A stretch of 64,000 nt of DNA from Limnochordia bacterium (GCA_023230925.1 JALNWK010000006.1:16372-80371); one strand, 5' to 3'; positions 16,629 to 25,826 are shown, counted from the first letter of the stretch. Notes: generated by a model not told the origin, from the sequence alone. Program-made: numbers and translations.

Positions 16629-18899
16629 ATGCCCGGGTATGCGCAAGTCATCGTAGATGTACGAGTGCGACGGGTGGACCGTTGTTTTTGCTACAGCATT
16701 CCCAAGAAGCTGAAAAATCACCTGCGCCCAGGGCACCAGGTGCTAGTTCCTTTCAATAATCGACAAGTTATTGGTTATGTGATTGCTCTTGCGGATCAAG
16801 CCGAGGTCCCGGGGGTAAAACCCATCCTACGAATTTGTACACAAGACCCAGTTCTGACTTCAGAGATGCTAACCCTGGCCCAGTGGATGGCCGACTACTA
16901 CGGCTGTCTCCTCGTGGATGCCCTGCAGTGCTTCATTCCTCCGGGAATGCGTCATCTTGGTCAAACCTCAGGGCATCGCTACCTGAAGACCTTTGAGATC
17001 AAGGTAGCGGGAGAGGAACTAAGGCAAGCCAAGGAAATGGTCCGGCGAGCTCCACGGCAACAGGAGGTCTTAAGCTACTTTGAAAAGACATGTCTATCAC
17101 AGCGATGTGAGGGGAATTGTCCCTGTGAGAAGGTGACCCTCTCCTTCTTGAGACAAAAGGGGTTATCCTATCACGCCCTTAGGGCCTTAGAGGACAAGGG
17201 TTACCTAGCCAGTGGACAGATTGTACTCTATCGGGATCCCTTAGCGGAAGTCACCAAGCAAGGAAGTAGCACACCCCTAGCTCTAACCCCGGACCAACAG
17301 AGGGTCTTCGAGCAAATTAAAGACCAAATTCGCCGGCAGACGGGCGGTGTGTATCTTTTGCACGGGGTAACGGGAAGTGGTAAGACCGAGGTATATATGC
17401 AGCTTATTGACGAAGTCCGGTCCCATGATCAATCAGTGATCTTACTTGTCCCGGAGATCTCCATGACTCCCCAGATGCTGGGACTATTCAAAAGCAGATT
17501 TGCCGACGATGTTGCTGTTTTGCACAGTCGGTTGTCCGATGGAGAACGTTTTGATGAGTGGCAACGTATTGCCTCCGGTGAGGCTGGTATTGTGATTGGT
17601 GCTCGTTCGGCGGTTTTTGCTCCGGTACGAAATCTCGGTTTGCTAATCCTTGATGAGGAACATGAGACCACGTACAAGCAGGCTGAGGGGCAACCGCCTT
17701 ATCATACCCGGGATGTGGCGATAAAGCGGGCGGAGCTTAATCGGGCAGTGGTGTTGTTAGGCAGTGCTACCCCCTCTTTGGAATCCTACTATATGGCCGA
17801 GCAGAAAGTATATAACTTAGTGACATTACCAAGACGGATCAACAACCTTCCCCTACCGCAGGTAGACATAATCGATATGCGAGAGGAATTAAAGGCAAAA
17901 AACCGTTCCATGTTTAGTCGCACCCTCCAGCAGGGGATCAGAACAGCCCTAGCTCGTAGGGAACAGGTGATCCTGTTTATTAACCGCCGAGGAACCCTAG
18001 GTTTTATTCTATGCCGGGAATGCGGTCATGTGTTGCACTGTGAAAATTGCGCTGTTTCCCTAACGTACCATGAGGATATCAACCGGTTGTGCTGTCATTA
18101 CTGTGGACTGGAACGGGAGATACCAACCACATGCCCTGAGTGCGGCAGCAGGAGTTTAAGGGGTTTTGGGGCGGGGACTCAGCGTGTGGAGCGGCAACTG
18201 GCCAATCTTTTTCCTCAAGCCCGCATCGCCCGCATGGACGGAGATACCACCCGCAGAAAGGGAGCCTTTGGACGTATCCTAGGGGACTTCCGTAACCATG
18301 ATTTGGATGTCCTTATTGGCACACAAATGGTGGCCAAGGGGTTAGATTTTCCCCAAGTAACCTTGGTGGGAGTGATGGCCGCGGACCTCACGTTGAATAT
18401 CCCGGATTACCGGGCGGCGGAGCGTACCTTTCAGCTTCTGACCCAGGTAGCCGGTCGGGCCGGCCGGGGCACGCGGCCCGGTCGGGTAATCGTGCAGACA
18501 TATAATCCCGAACATTACAGTATCAAGGCCGCACAACATCATGATTACGTTGGGTTTTACAAACAAGAAATTGCCTTTCGCTCTAAGGTAAACTACCCAC
18601 CAGTAGCCAATCTAGTTCGGCTTGTGTTTTCTGCGGAAGATGAGGAAGCAGTAGTTAAAGCAGCAAAGGAACATCTGATTGCGATGCAGCAAGGCCAGGA
18701 CTACCATAATCAGGCGGTGGGTGTTTTGGGACCGGTGCCCTGTCCGCTAAGTCGACTGCAAGGCCGCTATCGCTGGCAGATTATGGTGAAGGGACCCGAA
18801 CTGGCTACTTTACGAAAGGCGGCTCTTATTGATAGAATAAGAAAGGTGGCACCGGATGTAGCTGTTTTTGTTGATATCAATCCGGTTTCCATGTATTAA
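16629..18899 (+). CDS. priA: Primosomal protein N' (replication restart helicase PriA)
   Basis: PriA recognises stalled forks and reloads the replisome. The 756 residues include the 3'-DNA-binding N domain (DVRVRRVDRCFCYSIP) and helicase motifs HGVTGSGKTEVY (about 245-256) and DEEHETTYKQ. The zinc module has eight cysteines, beginning CRECGHVLHCENC and CCHYC and ending CPECG. Motifs V/VI include QVAGRAGRG. A small extra cysteine cluster (CLSQRCEGNCPC) lies in the linker before the helicase core and is not typical. The ATG at 16629 follows GAGGTGAG. It is encoded between rpoZ and def. Confidence 0.95.
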   Translation: MPGYAQVIVDVRVRRVDRCFCYSIPKKLKNHLRPGHQVLVPFNNRQVIGYVIALADQAEVPGVKPILRICTQDPVLTSEMLTLAQWMADYYGCLLVDALQCFIPPGMRHLGQTSGHRYLKTFEIKVAGEELRQAKEMVRRAPRQQEVLSYFEKTCLSQRCEGNCPCEKVTLSFLRQKGLSYHALRALEDKGYLASGQIVLYRDPLAEVTKQGSSTPLALTPDQQRVFEQIKDQIRRQTGGVYLLHGVTGSGKTEVYMQLIDEVRSHDQSVILLVPEISMTPQMLGLFKSRFADDVAVLHSRLSDGERFDEWQRIASGEAGIVIGARSAVFAPVRNLGLLILDEEHETTYKQAEGQPPYHTRDVAIKRAELNRAVVLLGSATPSLESYYMAEQKVYNLVTLPRRINNLPLPQVDIIDMREELKAKNRSMFSRTLQQGIRTALARREQVILFINRRGTLGFILCRECGHVLHCENCAVSLTYHEDINRLCCHYCGLEREIPTTCPECGSRSLRGFGAGTQRVERQLANLFPQARIARMDGDTTRRKGAFGRILGDFRNHDLDVLIGTQMVAKGLDFPQVTLVGVMAADLTLNIPDYRAAERTFQLLTQVAGRAGRGTRPGRVIVQTYNPEHYSIKAAQHHDYVGFYKQEIAFRSKVNYPPVANLVRLVFSAEDEEAVVKAAKEHLIAMQQGQDYHNQAVGVLGPVPCPLSRLQGRYRWQIMVKGPELATLRKAALIDRIRKVAPDVAVFVDINPVSMY

Positions 18900-18908
18900 T
18901 CCAAAACT

Positions 18909-18945
18909 AAGGGGGCGTCGGGCATCTAGGTATGCCCAAGTGGAA
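18909..18945 (+). promoter_or_regulatory. def ribosome binding site with hairpin between SD and ATG
   Basis: AAGGGGG (18909-18915) is 30 bases before the def ATG. GGGCAT (18920-18925) and ATGCCC (18932-18937) form a perfect 6-bp stem with loop CTAGGT between them, bringing the effective spacing to about 12 bases. Confidence 0.5.
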
Positions 18946-19398
18946 ATGGCACAACTGGAAGTAGTAGTGGAGGGCGATTCGGTCCTTCGTCAAACCGCCC
19001 AGCCGGTTAAACGGGTGACGAAGAGATTGGTTACCCTGATCAAGGATATGGGAGAGACCATGTATGCAGCCAATGGGGTTGGCCTTGCCGCTCCCCAGGT
19101 TGGTGAATCAATTAGGGTAATTGTGGTTGATCCTGGGGATGGACTGATCGCGGTGGTGAATCCTGTGATTACCGCTGGCAGTGGGGAAGATATTGAGGTT
19201 GAAGGATGCCTGAGTATTCCTGGAGTGAGCGGGTATGTACAACGCTTTGCCCGTGTTGAGGTTGATGGATTGAATGAAAAGGGCAGGCCAATCAGGATTC
19301 AGGCCGATGGTTTGTTAGCGAGGATCTTACAGCATGAGATTGATCACTTAGATGGCATACTCTTCATTGATAAAGCCACCTGCCTGTCCCAAGACTAG
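18946..19398 (+). CDS. def: Peptide deformylase
   Basis: Removes the N-formyl group from nascent proteins using a metal ion. The 150-residue protein has all three catalytic motifs: GVGLAAPQ, EGCLSIPG and QHEIDHLDG. The ATG at 18946 yields the normal N terminus (AQLEVVVEGDSVLRQ). A longer in-frame extension overlapping priA is rejected because it has no homology. It is followed by fmt after 21 bases, so formyl addition and removal are co-encoded. Confidence 0.95.
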   Translation: MAQLEVVVEGDSVLRQTAQPVKRVTKRLVTLIKDMGETMYAANGVGLAAPQVGESIRVIVVDPGDGLIAVVNPVITAGSGEDIEVEGCLSIPGVSGYVQRFARVEVDGLNEKGRPIRIQADGLLARILQHEIDHLDGILFIDKATCLSQD

Positions 19399-19419
19399 GC
19401 AAAAGGAAGGAGCCTGGAT

Positions 19420-20355
19420 GTGCGTTTTGTTTTCATGGGAACACCGGACTTTTCTGTTCCTACTCTAAAGACCTTGGCCAAGAGGCACGAGGTGGTTTTG
19501 GTTGTAACTCAGCCTGATCGACCCCGGGATCGGGGCCAACGGGTCAAACCATCACCGGTAAAGGCAGTAGCAAAAAAACTGCAGATACCGGTGGTCCAGC
19601 CTGAGCGGGTTAGTGATCCTGAGTTTATTGCCAAGCTTGCAGCTTACGATGTTGATGCCATCATTGTTGTGGCCTTCGGACAGAAGATTCCGGAGGAAAT
19701 CCTGCAAATGGGGAAATATGGTTGTATCAATGTCCATGCTTCGCTGCTACCAAAGTATCGGGGGGCAGCGCCAATTCAGTGGGCCATCCTCAAGGGTGAG
19801 ACGACCACCGGGGTGACTGTCATGCAAATGGATACCGGTTGGGATACGGGGGATATTCTCATGCAACGGGAGATCGTTTTATCTCCAGAGGAAACTGGAG
19901 GAACGTTACATGATCGGCTGGCAGCTTTGGGGGCAACGGCCTTAATTGAGGCTCTCGCAGGTTTAGCTAAGGGGGACCTTACGCCAAGGCCCCAGAATGA
20001 TCAGCTGGCAACTGTGGCTCCGAAGCTAACCAAGGAAAGGGGACGTATCCAGTGGGACAGGCCAGCCGATGAAATTGAACGGTTAGTCCGTGCTATGAAT
20101 CCTTGGCCCCTTGCCTATTGTACTCATCGGGACCTACGTTTGCGTGTTTGGCGGGCCGGAGTTGATGCTACTAGTCACCGGGCACAGCCAGGAGCTGTTT
20201 TGCGTATTGATCCCCAAAAAGGGATAGCAGTTGCCTGTGGGTATGCTATGGTATGGTTAGAAGAGGTACAACCCCAAGCCCGTAGACGCATGGGCGCACA
20301 GGACTACGTAAATGGTTATGGTATTACTATTGGAGAGGTCTTAGGCAATGGGTAA
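19420..20355 (+). CDS. fmt: Methionyl-tRNA formyltransferase
   Basis: Formylates initiator Met-tRNA from 10-formyl-THF. The 311-residue protein shows MGTPDFSVPTLK at the start, the catalytic NVHASLLPKYRGAAPIQW region and GVTVMQMDTGWDTGDI. A C-terminal OB-like tRNA-binding domain follows. The GTG start at 19420 has AAGGAAGGAG upstream. Its stop overlaps the ATG of the DUF116 gene by eight bases. Confidence 0.95.
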   Translation: MRFVFMGTPDFSVPTLKTLAKRHEVVLVVTQPDRPRDRGQRVKPSPVKAVAKKLQIPVVQPERVSDPEFIAKLAAYDVDAIIVVAFGQKIPEEILQMGKYGCINVHASLLPKYRGAAPIQWAILKGETTTGVTVMQMDTGWDTGDILMQREIVLSPEETGGTLHDRLAALGATALIEALAGLAKGDLTPRPQNDQLATVAPKLTKERGRIQWDRPADEIERLVRAMNPWPLAYCTHRDLRLRVWRAGVDATSHRAQPGAVLRIDPQKGIAVACGYAMVWLEEVQPQARRRMGAQDYVNGYGITIGEVLGNG

Positions 20356-21118
20356 AACCAGCTCTTACCAAGATAGCCCACGGTTGATTGTTGGGCTCCT
20401 TGCCGCAGCATTTGGGTTTGTGGTATTATTGACCTGGTTAATCCTTTATCTGCCAAACCTTGGGGACCAGCTGGTCGTGGTGTTTTCTGCCCTTAAGATT
20501 GGCTTAGGTGTAATGCTTATAGTCTTATTGATTGGGATCATCGCCTTAGTGTGGATGCTAAGGAAACACCGCTTCTTGGCGATATTTGATGCCCCCATCC
20601 AGTGGACCTTGCGGGTCCTATTGCCGGTTGCCATGTTCTTAGGAAGACTTCTAAAGGTTCCTAAGGATCTCATTCGCCGCTCTTACATCGGGGTTCACAA
20701 CCGACTAACCCAGATTCGCAAACAGATAGGTGTTGTACCGGATCGGCTATTGGTTCTAGTACCTGCCTGTTTGCAGCGGTTTGAATGTAGGATGAAGGTA
20801 ACCGGTCGGGTGGAAAACTGTCAGAAATGCGGCGCTTGTCCCATCGGAGACCTGTTAGCTTTGCGCGAACGACTTGGATTTCAACTTGTTGTTAGTGCCG
20901 GAGGGACCCAGGCGAGAAGGGCAGTAGTGGAGTATCAGCCCGAGGCGGTGGTAGCAGTGGCCTGTGAAAGGGATTTGGTGAGCGGGATATGCGATGTTGA
21001 TCCTCGGCTAAATGTCCTTGGGATTATTAACCAAAGACCCAAGGGCCCTTGCTTTGAGACCGAGGTTGATTTGAGACAGCTGGAAAATGCTGTGTTGAGT
21101 TTACTTGCCCCAAGATAA
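20348..21118 (+). CDS. DUF116 family membrane protein
   Basis: 256 residues of unknown function. The first ~100 residues contain two or three hydrophobic segments (FGFVVLLTWLILYLP, ALKIGLGVMLIVLLIGIIAL, VLLPVAMFLG). The C-terminal DUF116 domain carries a conserved cysteine set (CLQRFEC, CQKCGACP, then single Cys in VAVACERD, SGICDVD and KGPCFETE). These look able to bind metal or an iron-sulfur cluster. The gene usually sits between fmt and a zinc metallopeptidase gene in Clostridia, as here. It overlaps fmt, suggesting translational coupling. Confidence 0.85.
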   Translation: MGKTSSYQDSPRLIVGLLAAAFGFVVLLTWLILYLPNLGDQLVVVFSALKIGLGVMLIVLLIGIIALVWMLRKHRFLAIFDAPIQWTLRVLLPVAMFLGRLLKVPKDLIRRSYIGVHNRLTQIRKQIGVVPDRLLVLVPACLQRFECRMKVTGRVENCQKCGACPIGDLLALRERLGFQLVVSAGGTQARRAVVEYQPEAVVAVACERDLVSGICDVDPRLNVLGIINQRPKGPCFETEVDLRQLENAVLSLLAPR

Positions 21119-21146
21119 GGTAAGGATAGGAAGAGGAGGAGAAGAC

Positions 21147-21845
21147 ATGTATATTCTGCAGTACTATGCGACATGGATTGTATTGCTTCCTGCGCTAGTT
21201 TTAGCAATGTATGCCCAGCTGAAGGTGCAAAGCACTTTTTCCAGGTATTTACGGCATCCAGCATACATTGGCAAAAGTGGCGCCCAGGTAGCGAGGGAGC
21301 TTTTAGATCGGAACAACCTATCCGATGTACGGGTAGAGAGGACCGGTCGTACCCTAGGAGATCACTATGATCCCAGGGTACGGGTGCTTCGGTTGTCCCC
21401 CGAAGTATATGAGGGTCGTTCAATTGCTGCTCTTGGTGTAGCCGCCCATGAGACCGGTCATGCCTTGCAGCACGCAGCCAACTATTTACCTCTGGGATTG
21501 CGAAACAGCATCTTCCCTGTGGCTAGCTTTGGTTCTCAGCTGGCTCTGCCCTTGTTCTTCGTAGGATTACTCTTCCAGGGTGCCGGGCTAGGTTGGTTAA
21601 CGGACCTGGGTATTTTGCTGTTCATGACGGCGATCTTATTCCAGTTGGTGACTTTGCCCGTCGAGTTTAATGCCAGTAGAAGAGCCATGGCTCTTCTATC
21701 ACAGGGTGGGTATATTACCCGCGCGGAGGCGGGAAAAACAAAAGAGATCCTCAGTGCAGCGGCCTTGACCTATGTGGCAGCAGTTGCCGTTTCCATTGGC
21801 CAACTACTAAGATTGCTACTAATCCGGGGCCAACGACGGGACTGA
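21147..21845 (+). CDS. YugP-type zinc-dependent membrane metallopeptidase
   Basis: 232 residues. There are an N-terminal membrane segment (YYATWIVLLPALVLAMYA), the zinc-binding HETGH in AAHETGHALQHA, and further hydrophobic helices around LPLFFVGLLFQGAGLGW. The segment LPVEFNASRRA carries the third ligand typical of this family (PF04298). The substrate is unknown. ATG 21147 has GAGGAGGAGAAGAC upstream and is preferred over an earlier in-frame ATG at 21105. The neighbours DUF116 and rsmB match Clostridia. Confidence 0.9.
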   Translation: MYILQYYATWIVLLPALVLAMYAQLKVQSTFSRYLRHPAYIGKSGAQVARELLDRNNLSDVRVERTGRTLGDHYDPRVRVLRLSPEVYEGRSIAALGVAAHETGHALQHAANYLPLGLRNSIFPVASFGSQLALPLFFVGLLFQGAGLGWLTDLGILLFMTAILFQLVTLPVEFNASRRAMALLSQGGYITRAEAGKTKEILSAAALTYVAAVAVSIGQLLRLLLIRGQRRD

Positions 21846-21849
21846 TTTT

Positions 21850-23241
21850 ATGGGTAAGGGTCCTAGCACTAATGTCTCCCCCGCAAGACAGGTTGCCCTT
21901 GCTGTTTTGATGGAGGTTGAAGGAAAAAGAGCCTATGCTACCTTGGCTCTAAATGAGAAGCTGCCCGGTCTTACCAAGAAAGACCGGGCGCTAGCTACTG
22001 AGATCGTATGTGGCACCCTACGGAACAGAAGCCTACTAGATTGGCACATTAGACAGGTGGCCGATCGTCCTCTAGAGACGATGTCCCCTCCAGTTCGCAA
22101 TATACTACGCCTAAGCACCTACCAGATCCTGTTTCTGGATTCCATAGGTGACTATGCCATTGTGGACGAGGCTGTGCGGCTGACTAAGTCCTCCTCCCGC
22201 AAAGCAGCGGGGTTTGTCAATGGGGTGCTGCGTAACCTCCTACGTAAACTACCAGGGTTTTCCTTGCCCTGTTTGGCAGACGATCCGGTGGCGTATGTCT
22301 CGATCAAGTATTCCCATCCGGCGTGGCTGGTGGAAAGATGGATTGCCAACTTCGGAATCCAGCATACCATTGCCTATTGCCAAGCCAATAACGAGACTCC
22401 TCCTACTGTGATTAGGACCAATACACTAAAGATCTCCCGGGAAGAGTTATTTACTTCCTTGGGAAAAGCAGGAATAAACGGTTGGTTTACAGAATATGTA
22501 CCGGAAAGCATCGTCGTGGAAAAAACCGGGTCGCCCGAGGCTTTACCGGGTTACCATGAAGGTTGGTTTTTCATTCAGGATGAGAGTTCTATGATTGCGG
22601 CCCACTGTATGGATCCGAAACCCACAGATGTGGTCTATGACCTATGTAGCGCTCCTGGAGGGAAAGCCACCCATTTGGCTCAGTTGATGGGAAATCATGG
22701 GGAGATATTGGCCGTGGACATCCATGAGCATCGGCTGAAGCTAATCGAGGAGAATGCTAGGCGACTTGGTATCACTAACATAGAGACCGTCCTCAGTCCC
22801 GCAGAGAAGCTACCGGAGGAATTTTTCGGCAAGGCACAGCGGGTGCTAGTGGATGCTCCTTGTTCGGGGTTGGGGGTTTTACGCCGAAGGGTTGACGCCC
22901 GTTGGCATAAGAGCGAAGCGGATATAGTAGATTTACAACAGATTCAGCGGAGTATTTTGAGTCGGGCAGCTAGTTTAGTAGCTCCTGGAGGTATCCTAGT
23001 ATACACAACATGTACCCTGGAACCGGAGGAGACCCTGGATAATGTAGCTTGGTTTCTGTCTAGTTTTCCAGATTATTTCCCTGGGGGTACTCTATCCTCT
23101 AGGTTTAGTCGTTTTGCGCCCTCCCGTCTGTATCGGGTCTTATCCATACAACGAGAGGTACAGCGATGTATCGCCGCCCTAGCGCCCCATTTGGATGGAA
23201 CAGATGGCTTTTTCATTGCGCAGTTTGAGAAGAAGCAATAA
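21850..23241 (+). CDS. rsmB: 16S rRNA (cytosine-967-C5) methyltransferase
   Basis: The 463-residue enzyme has an N-terminal NusB-like RNA-binding domain (about 1-140) and a SAM-dependent C-terminal domain. The latter has the SAM motif DLCSAPGGKATHLAQ, the DAPCSGLGVLRR motif and the catalytic cysteine in TTCTLEPEE. It modifies C967 of 16S rRNA using SAM. The ATG at 21850 has only a weak site upstream, four bases after the previous stop, so it may rely on coupling. It is followed by spo0A. Confidence 0.94.
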   Translation: MGKGPSTNVSPARQVALAVLMEVEGKRAYATLALNEKLPGLTKKDRALATEIVCGTLRNRSLLDWHIRQVADRPLETMSPPVRNILRLSTYQILFLDSIGDYAIVDEAVRLTKSSSRKAAGFVNGVLRNLLRKLPGFSLPCLADDPVAYVSIKYSHPAWLVERWIANFGIQHTIAYCQANNETPPTVIRTNTLKISREELFTSLGKAGINGWFTEYVPESIVVEKTGSPEALPGYHEGWFFIQDESSMIAAHCMDPKPTDVVYDLCSAPGGKATHLAQLMGNHGEILAVDIHEHRLKLIEENARRLGITNIETVLSPAEKLPEEFFGKAQRVLVDAPCSGLGVLRRRVDARWHKSEADIVDLQQIQRSILSRAASLVAPGGILVYTTCTLEPEETLDNVAWFLSSFPDYFPGGTLSSRFSRFAPSRLYRVLSIQREVQRCIAALAPHLDGTDGFFIAQFEKKQ

Positions 23242-23257
23242 GAAGGGGTGGGAGGAT

Positions 23258-24040
23258 GTGTTAAGAGTTCTCATAGTTGATAATAATGCAGACTTATGCC
23301 AACAGCTAGAAGAATATCTCGCACAGTCGCCAGACATTGAACCCTGTGGTGTGGCCTATGATGGGGAGATGGCCCTTGAGTTAATCCAAGAACTCGAACC
23401 CGATGTGGTACTTTTGGATCTAACTATGCCTAAACTAGATGGTATAGGTGTGATGGAAGGTCTGTCTAATTTAGACTTAGATACGTATCCGGATGTCATT
23501 GTGTTGACAGCCTTTGCCCGGGATGAAATGGTGGAGCGGATGACCGAACTGGGCGCGAAATATTTCATTGTGAAGCCAATTAACCTGAGTATCCTAGCTG
23601 AACGGATCCGGCAATTCGGGGCGTCTGACAACTCGAACCAAATGGGGGGAAGGTTGCCAAATAGTACCGCCTCACCCCTAGGTACAATTCGGCGTTCAGA
23701 GGCGATGCTTACAGATCTGCTGCACCAGATCGGGCTACCGTCTCATTTCAAAGGACATGTGTATCTAAGAGAAGCGGTGTTAATGGTTATGGATAACCCT
23801 GCCTTACTTGGAGGGCTGACGAAACAGGTTTACCCGGTGATTGCAGAGCGTCATAGTACTACGCCATCGGGGGTTGAATCTGCGATCCGAAATGCTCTTG
23901 TCACGGCATGGAATAGGGGTAACCGTGAGTTTCTGGTGACTCTGATGGGAATACATATGACCAACAACGGAGAGGCCCAAATGCCCACTAATTCCGTTCT
24001 TATAGCAAAGCTTGCGGATCGATTACGCCTAGCTAAGTAG
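23258..24040 (+). CDS. spo0A: Sporulation master regulator Spo0A
   Basis: A response regulator that, when phosphorylated, starts sporulation. 260 residues. The receiver domain has the phospho-acceptor Asp near residue 54 (VVLLDLTMP), Thr in VLTAF and Lys in YFIVKPIN. The C-terminal effector domain has HQIGLPSHFKGHVYLREAV and the recognition-helix region TTPSGVESAIRNAL. The N-terminal acidic pocket reads VDNN rather than the usual DD: the second Asp is Asn. The SRV of most Spo0A recognition helices is SGV here. The GTG at 23258 follows GGTGGGAGGAT. It overlaps the convergent permease gene by eight bases. The gene is next to rsmB, not spoIVB. Confidence 0.93.
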   Translation: MLRVLIVDNNADLCQQLEEYLAQSPDIEPCGVAYDGEMALELIQELEPDVVLLDLTMPKLDGIGVMEGLSNLDLDTYPDVIVLTAFARDEMVERMTELGAKYFIVKPINLSILAERIRQFGASDNSNQMGGRLPNSTASPLGTIRRSEAMLTDLLHQIGLPSHFKGHVYLREAVLMVMDNPALLGGLTKQVYPVIAERHSTTPSGVESAIRNALVTAWNRGNREFLVTLMGIHMTNNGEAQMPTNSVLIAKLADRLRLAK

Positions 24041-25553
24041 TCTGTGAACGGGTGCTTAGGCTTAGTCTCGGTAGCACAAACACCAAGAGTAGAAAGACGA
24101 GAAGCATCCGGGGTAGGGAATAAAGCAAGCTCCAGCCGTAAGCCCTAAGCGCAATAGTTGGACCATATTCGAAGAACAAATCAAGGTTATTCAGCCCAGC
24201 AATAAGGGTTAGCTTATCCTCGGTGAGTATGACTGACTGGATGAATTGGTATTGAGCAAAGCTCTGTGCGAAGGAAGTCAAGATTACCACAAGACAGGCA
24301 GGACCCAAATTGCTGGGCTGTCTGTGTGCAAAAAATAGTCGAAAGATGAAGATACTAAGGGGTGATGCGCCAAGAGTTAGCGCGATGGCCCAAAGGTTGT
24401 CAAATAATCCGATATTGAACAACACGATGCGCAGGAACGGTGTTAGTACCAAAGGGAAGAGGAAGAGGGGGGCTGTCAGAAACAGTGAGGCTACTCTACT
24501 TCCCACGGGCTTAATGACGTTGAGAGAATAGCCAGCCATAGCTCCCAGTAACAGCTGAAGCCCGGCGACTACCCCTCCGACTAAAAGACCGTTTGTGGTC
24601 CATCTACGAAAGGGAAGTCCTAGGGAGGATGGACCTTCGGAAAACTGCTGCGCAATTAGCAAAGCCAACGTGGGCACAAGTAACAGTACCACTACGATTA
24701 AGGGAATATAGACCGCCCATGTGGGTTGTGTGCTGTTTTTCCGATGGAGGGTGCTACTTGGAGCGAGCAGTGGTTGTTGTTGCTCCATGATCCACCACAC
24801 AACAATACCTAAAATGAGTAAAGGGATAGCGAGAACTACACCAGCGGCAGCGGCTAATTCCTGGGCGGTCACGCCCCCTTGGAGATTGGTGTTGATAAAC
24901 GCAGCGATGGTTTGGTCTAATACCAAATGGCTGGTTACCAAGCCAAAGGCTAGGAAGAAGATAATGCTCAAAGCAAAGGCCGATGGTTGACTGGCATATT
25001 TAAAGGTATTGTTCTCCGTTAGGCTGGTAATGACGTATCCAAGTAATATGGCTAAGGGCAGGATGAAAAGTCCATCAAGGACGATCCCCTTAAGTAAAGC
25101 CAGGGGACCGGGGCCGAAAATTCCAAGATTTATGTTTCGGCTTAATAGAAATATATACGATCCTTGGAAAATACCATAGAAAAGACCTGCTGAACCAAGG
25201 AGGGTAACTAGGCTTAAGGATAACTTGTACAGGTTTGACTGATTGCGATATGAGGCACTACTGTGACCTAACCAAAGGCCAAGACCTGTAAAAACCAACT
25301 TGCCAAGGACAACGAAGACTGTTATTTTAAGGGAATGGTTAAAGGTCCCATCGGCAAAGAGGGTTTGGAAATGAGCTAGACCCACGTACGTGCTTCTTGC
25401 TCCGGCTAAGTCGATAGCAGACATGCTCATCCGCACTAGTCCAACCAAGGGCATCCAGCTAAAAAAGCCGATGGCAACACAGGCGGGAAGCAGGAGAAGC
25501 CAGCCTAATAGGCTGCTGAATAATCGTGTAGTGAAACGACCTTCATTAACCAT
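24033..25553 (-). CDS. Fused, divergent two-domain ABC transporter permease (MalFG-like)
   Basis: 506 residues with about twelve membrane segments in two halves. The first half starts like sugar-ABC permeases (LLPACVAIGFFSWMPLVGLVRMSMSAID, then YVGLAHFQTLF). The second begins near residue 285 (AVYIPLIVVVLLLVPTLALLIAQ) with FPLVLTPFLRIVLFNIGLFDNLWAIALT, like MalG-type proteins. The cytoplasmic EAA loop that contacts the ATPase is not recognisable in either half. It may therefore be a degenerate or non-transport derivative. ATG 25553 has GGGAGGG upstream. No ATPase or binding protein is adjacent. It converges on spo0A. Confidence 0.7.
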   Translation of the reverse strand: MVNEGRFTTRLFSSLLGWLLLLPACVAIGFFSWMPLVGLVRMSMSAIDLAGARSTYVGLAHFQTLFADGTFNHSLKITVFVVLGKLVFTGLGLWLGHSSASYRNQSNLYKLSLSLVTLLGSAGLFYGIFQGSYIFLLSRNINLGIFGPGPLALLKGIVLDGLFILPLAILLGYVITSLTENNTFKYASQPSAFALSIIFFLAFGLVTSHLVLDQTIAAFINTNLQGGVTAQELAAAAGVVLAIPLLILGIVVWWIMEQQQPLLAPSSTLHRKNSTQPTWAVYIPLIVVVLLLVPTLALLIAQQFSEGPSSLGLPFRRWTTNGLLVGGVVAGLQLLLGAMAGYSLNVIKPVGSRVASLFLTAPLFLFPLVLTPFLRIVLFNIGLFDNLWAIALTLGASPLSIFIFRLFFAHRQPSNLGPACLVVILTSFAQSFAQYQFIQSVILTEDKLTLIAGLNNLDLFFEYGPTIALRAYGWSLLYSLPRMLLVFLLLVFVLPRLSLSTRSQTT

Positions 25554-25570
25554 GGTAACCCTCCCGGAAA

Positions 25571-25598
25571 GAAAGAAAGCACCGTCAAATTCGGTGCT
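25571..25598 (-). terminator. Terminator downstream of tRNA-Pro
   Basis: AGCACCG (25578-25584) and CGGTGCT (25592-25598) form a 7-bp stem; read on the minus strand it is followed by TTTCTTTC. It lies 11 bases after the tRNA. Confidence 0.7.
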
Positions 25599-25608
25599 AG
25601 ATTAAGAA

Positions 25609-25686
25609 TGGTCGGGGTGGCGAGATTTGAACTCGCGGCCTCATCGTCCCGAACGATGCGCGCTAGCCAAGCTGCGCTACACCCCG
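25609..25686 (-). tRNA. tRNA-Pro (anticodon CGG)
   Basis: Read on the minus strand, the acceptor arms CGGGGTG and CACCCCG close the cloverleaf. The anticodon stem CATCG/CGATG holds loop TTCGGGA, giving anticodon CGG for Pro codon CCG. The T arm contains GTTCAAATC. CCA is encoded after discriminator A. It has its own consensus promoter and terminator. Confidence 0.95.
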
Positions 25687-25714
25687 GCATTTAGGAAAAA
25701 ATAACGTCACAGAG

Positions 25715-25743
25715 ATTATACTTTATGATAAAATATATGTCAA
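25715..25743 (-). promoter_or_regulatory. Consensus sigma-A promoter of tRNA-Pro
   Basis: On the minus strand TTGACA (25743-25738), a 17-base spacer and TATAAT (25720-25715): a full consensus match 29 bases before the tRNA. Confidence 0.92.
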
Positions 25744-25826
25744 TAGACGGGGTTGGGGTTTTACCCGACCTTGGTATAGTTTGGTAGCAATTCTGGGATA
25801 ATAGTTCATATAAAGAAGGTGCAACA

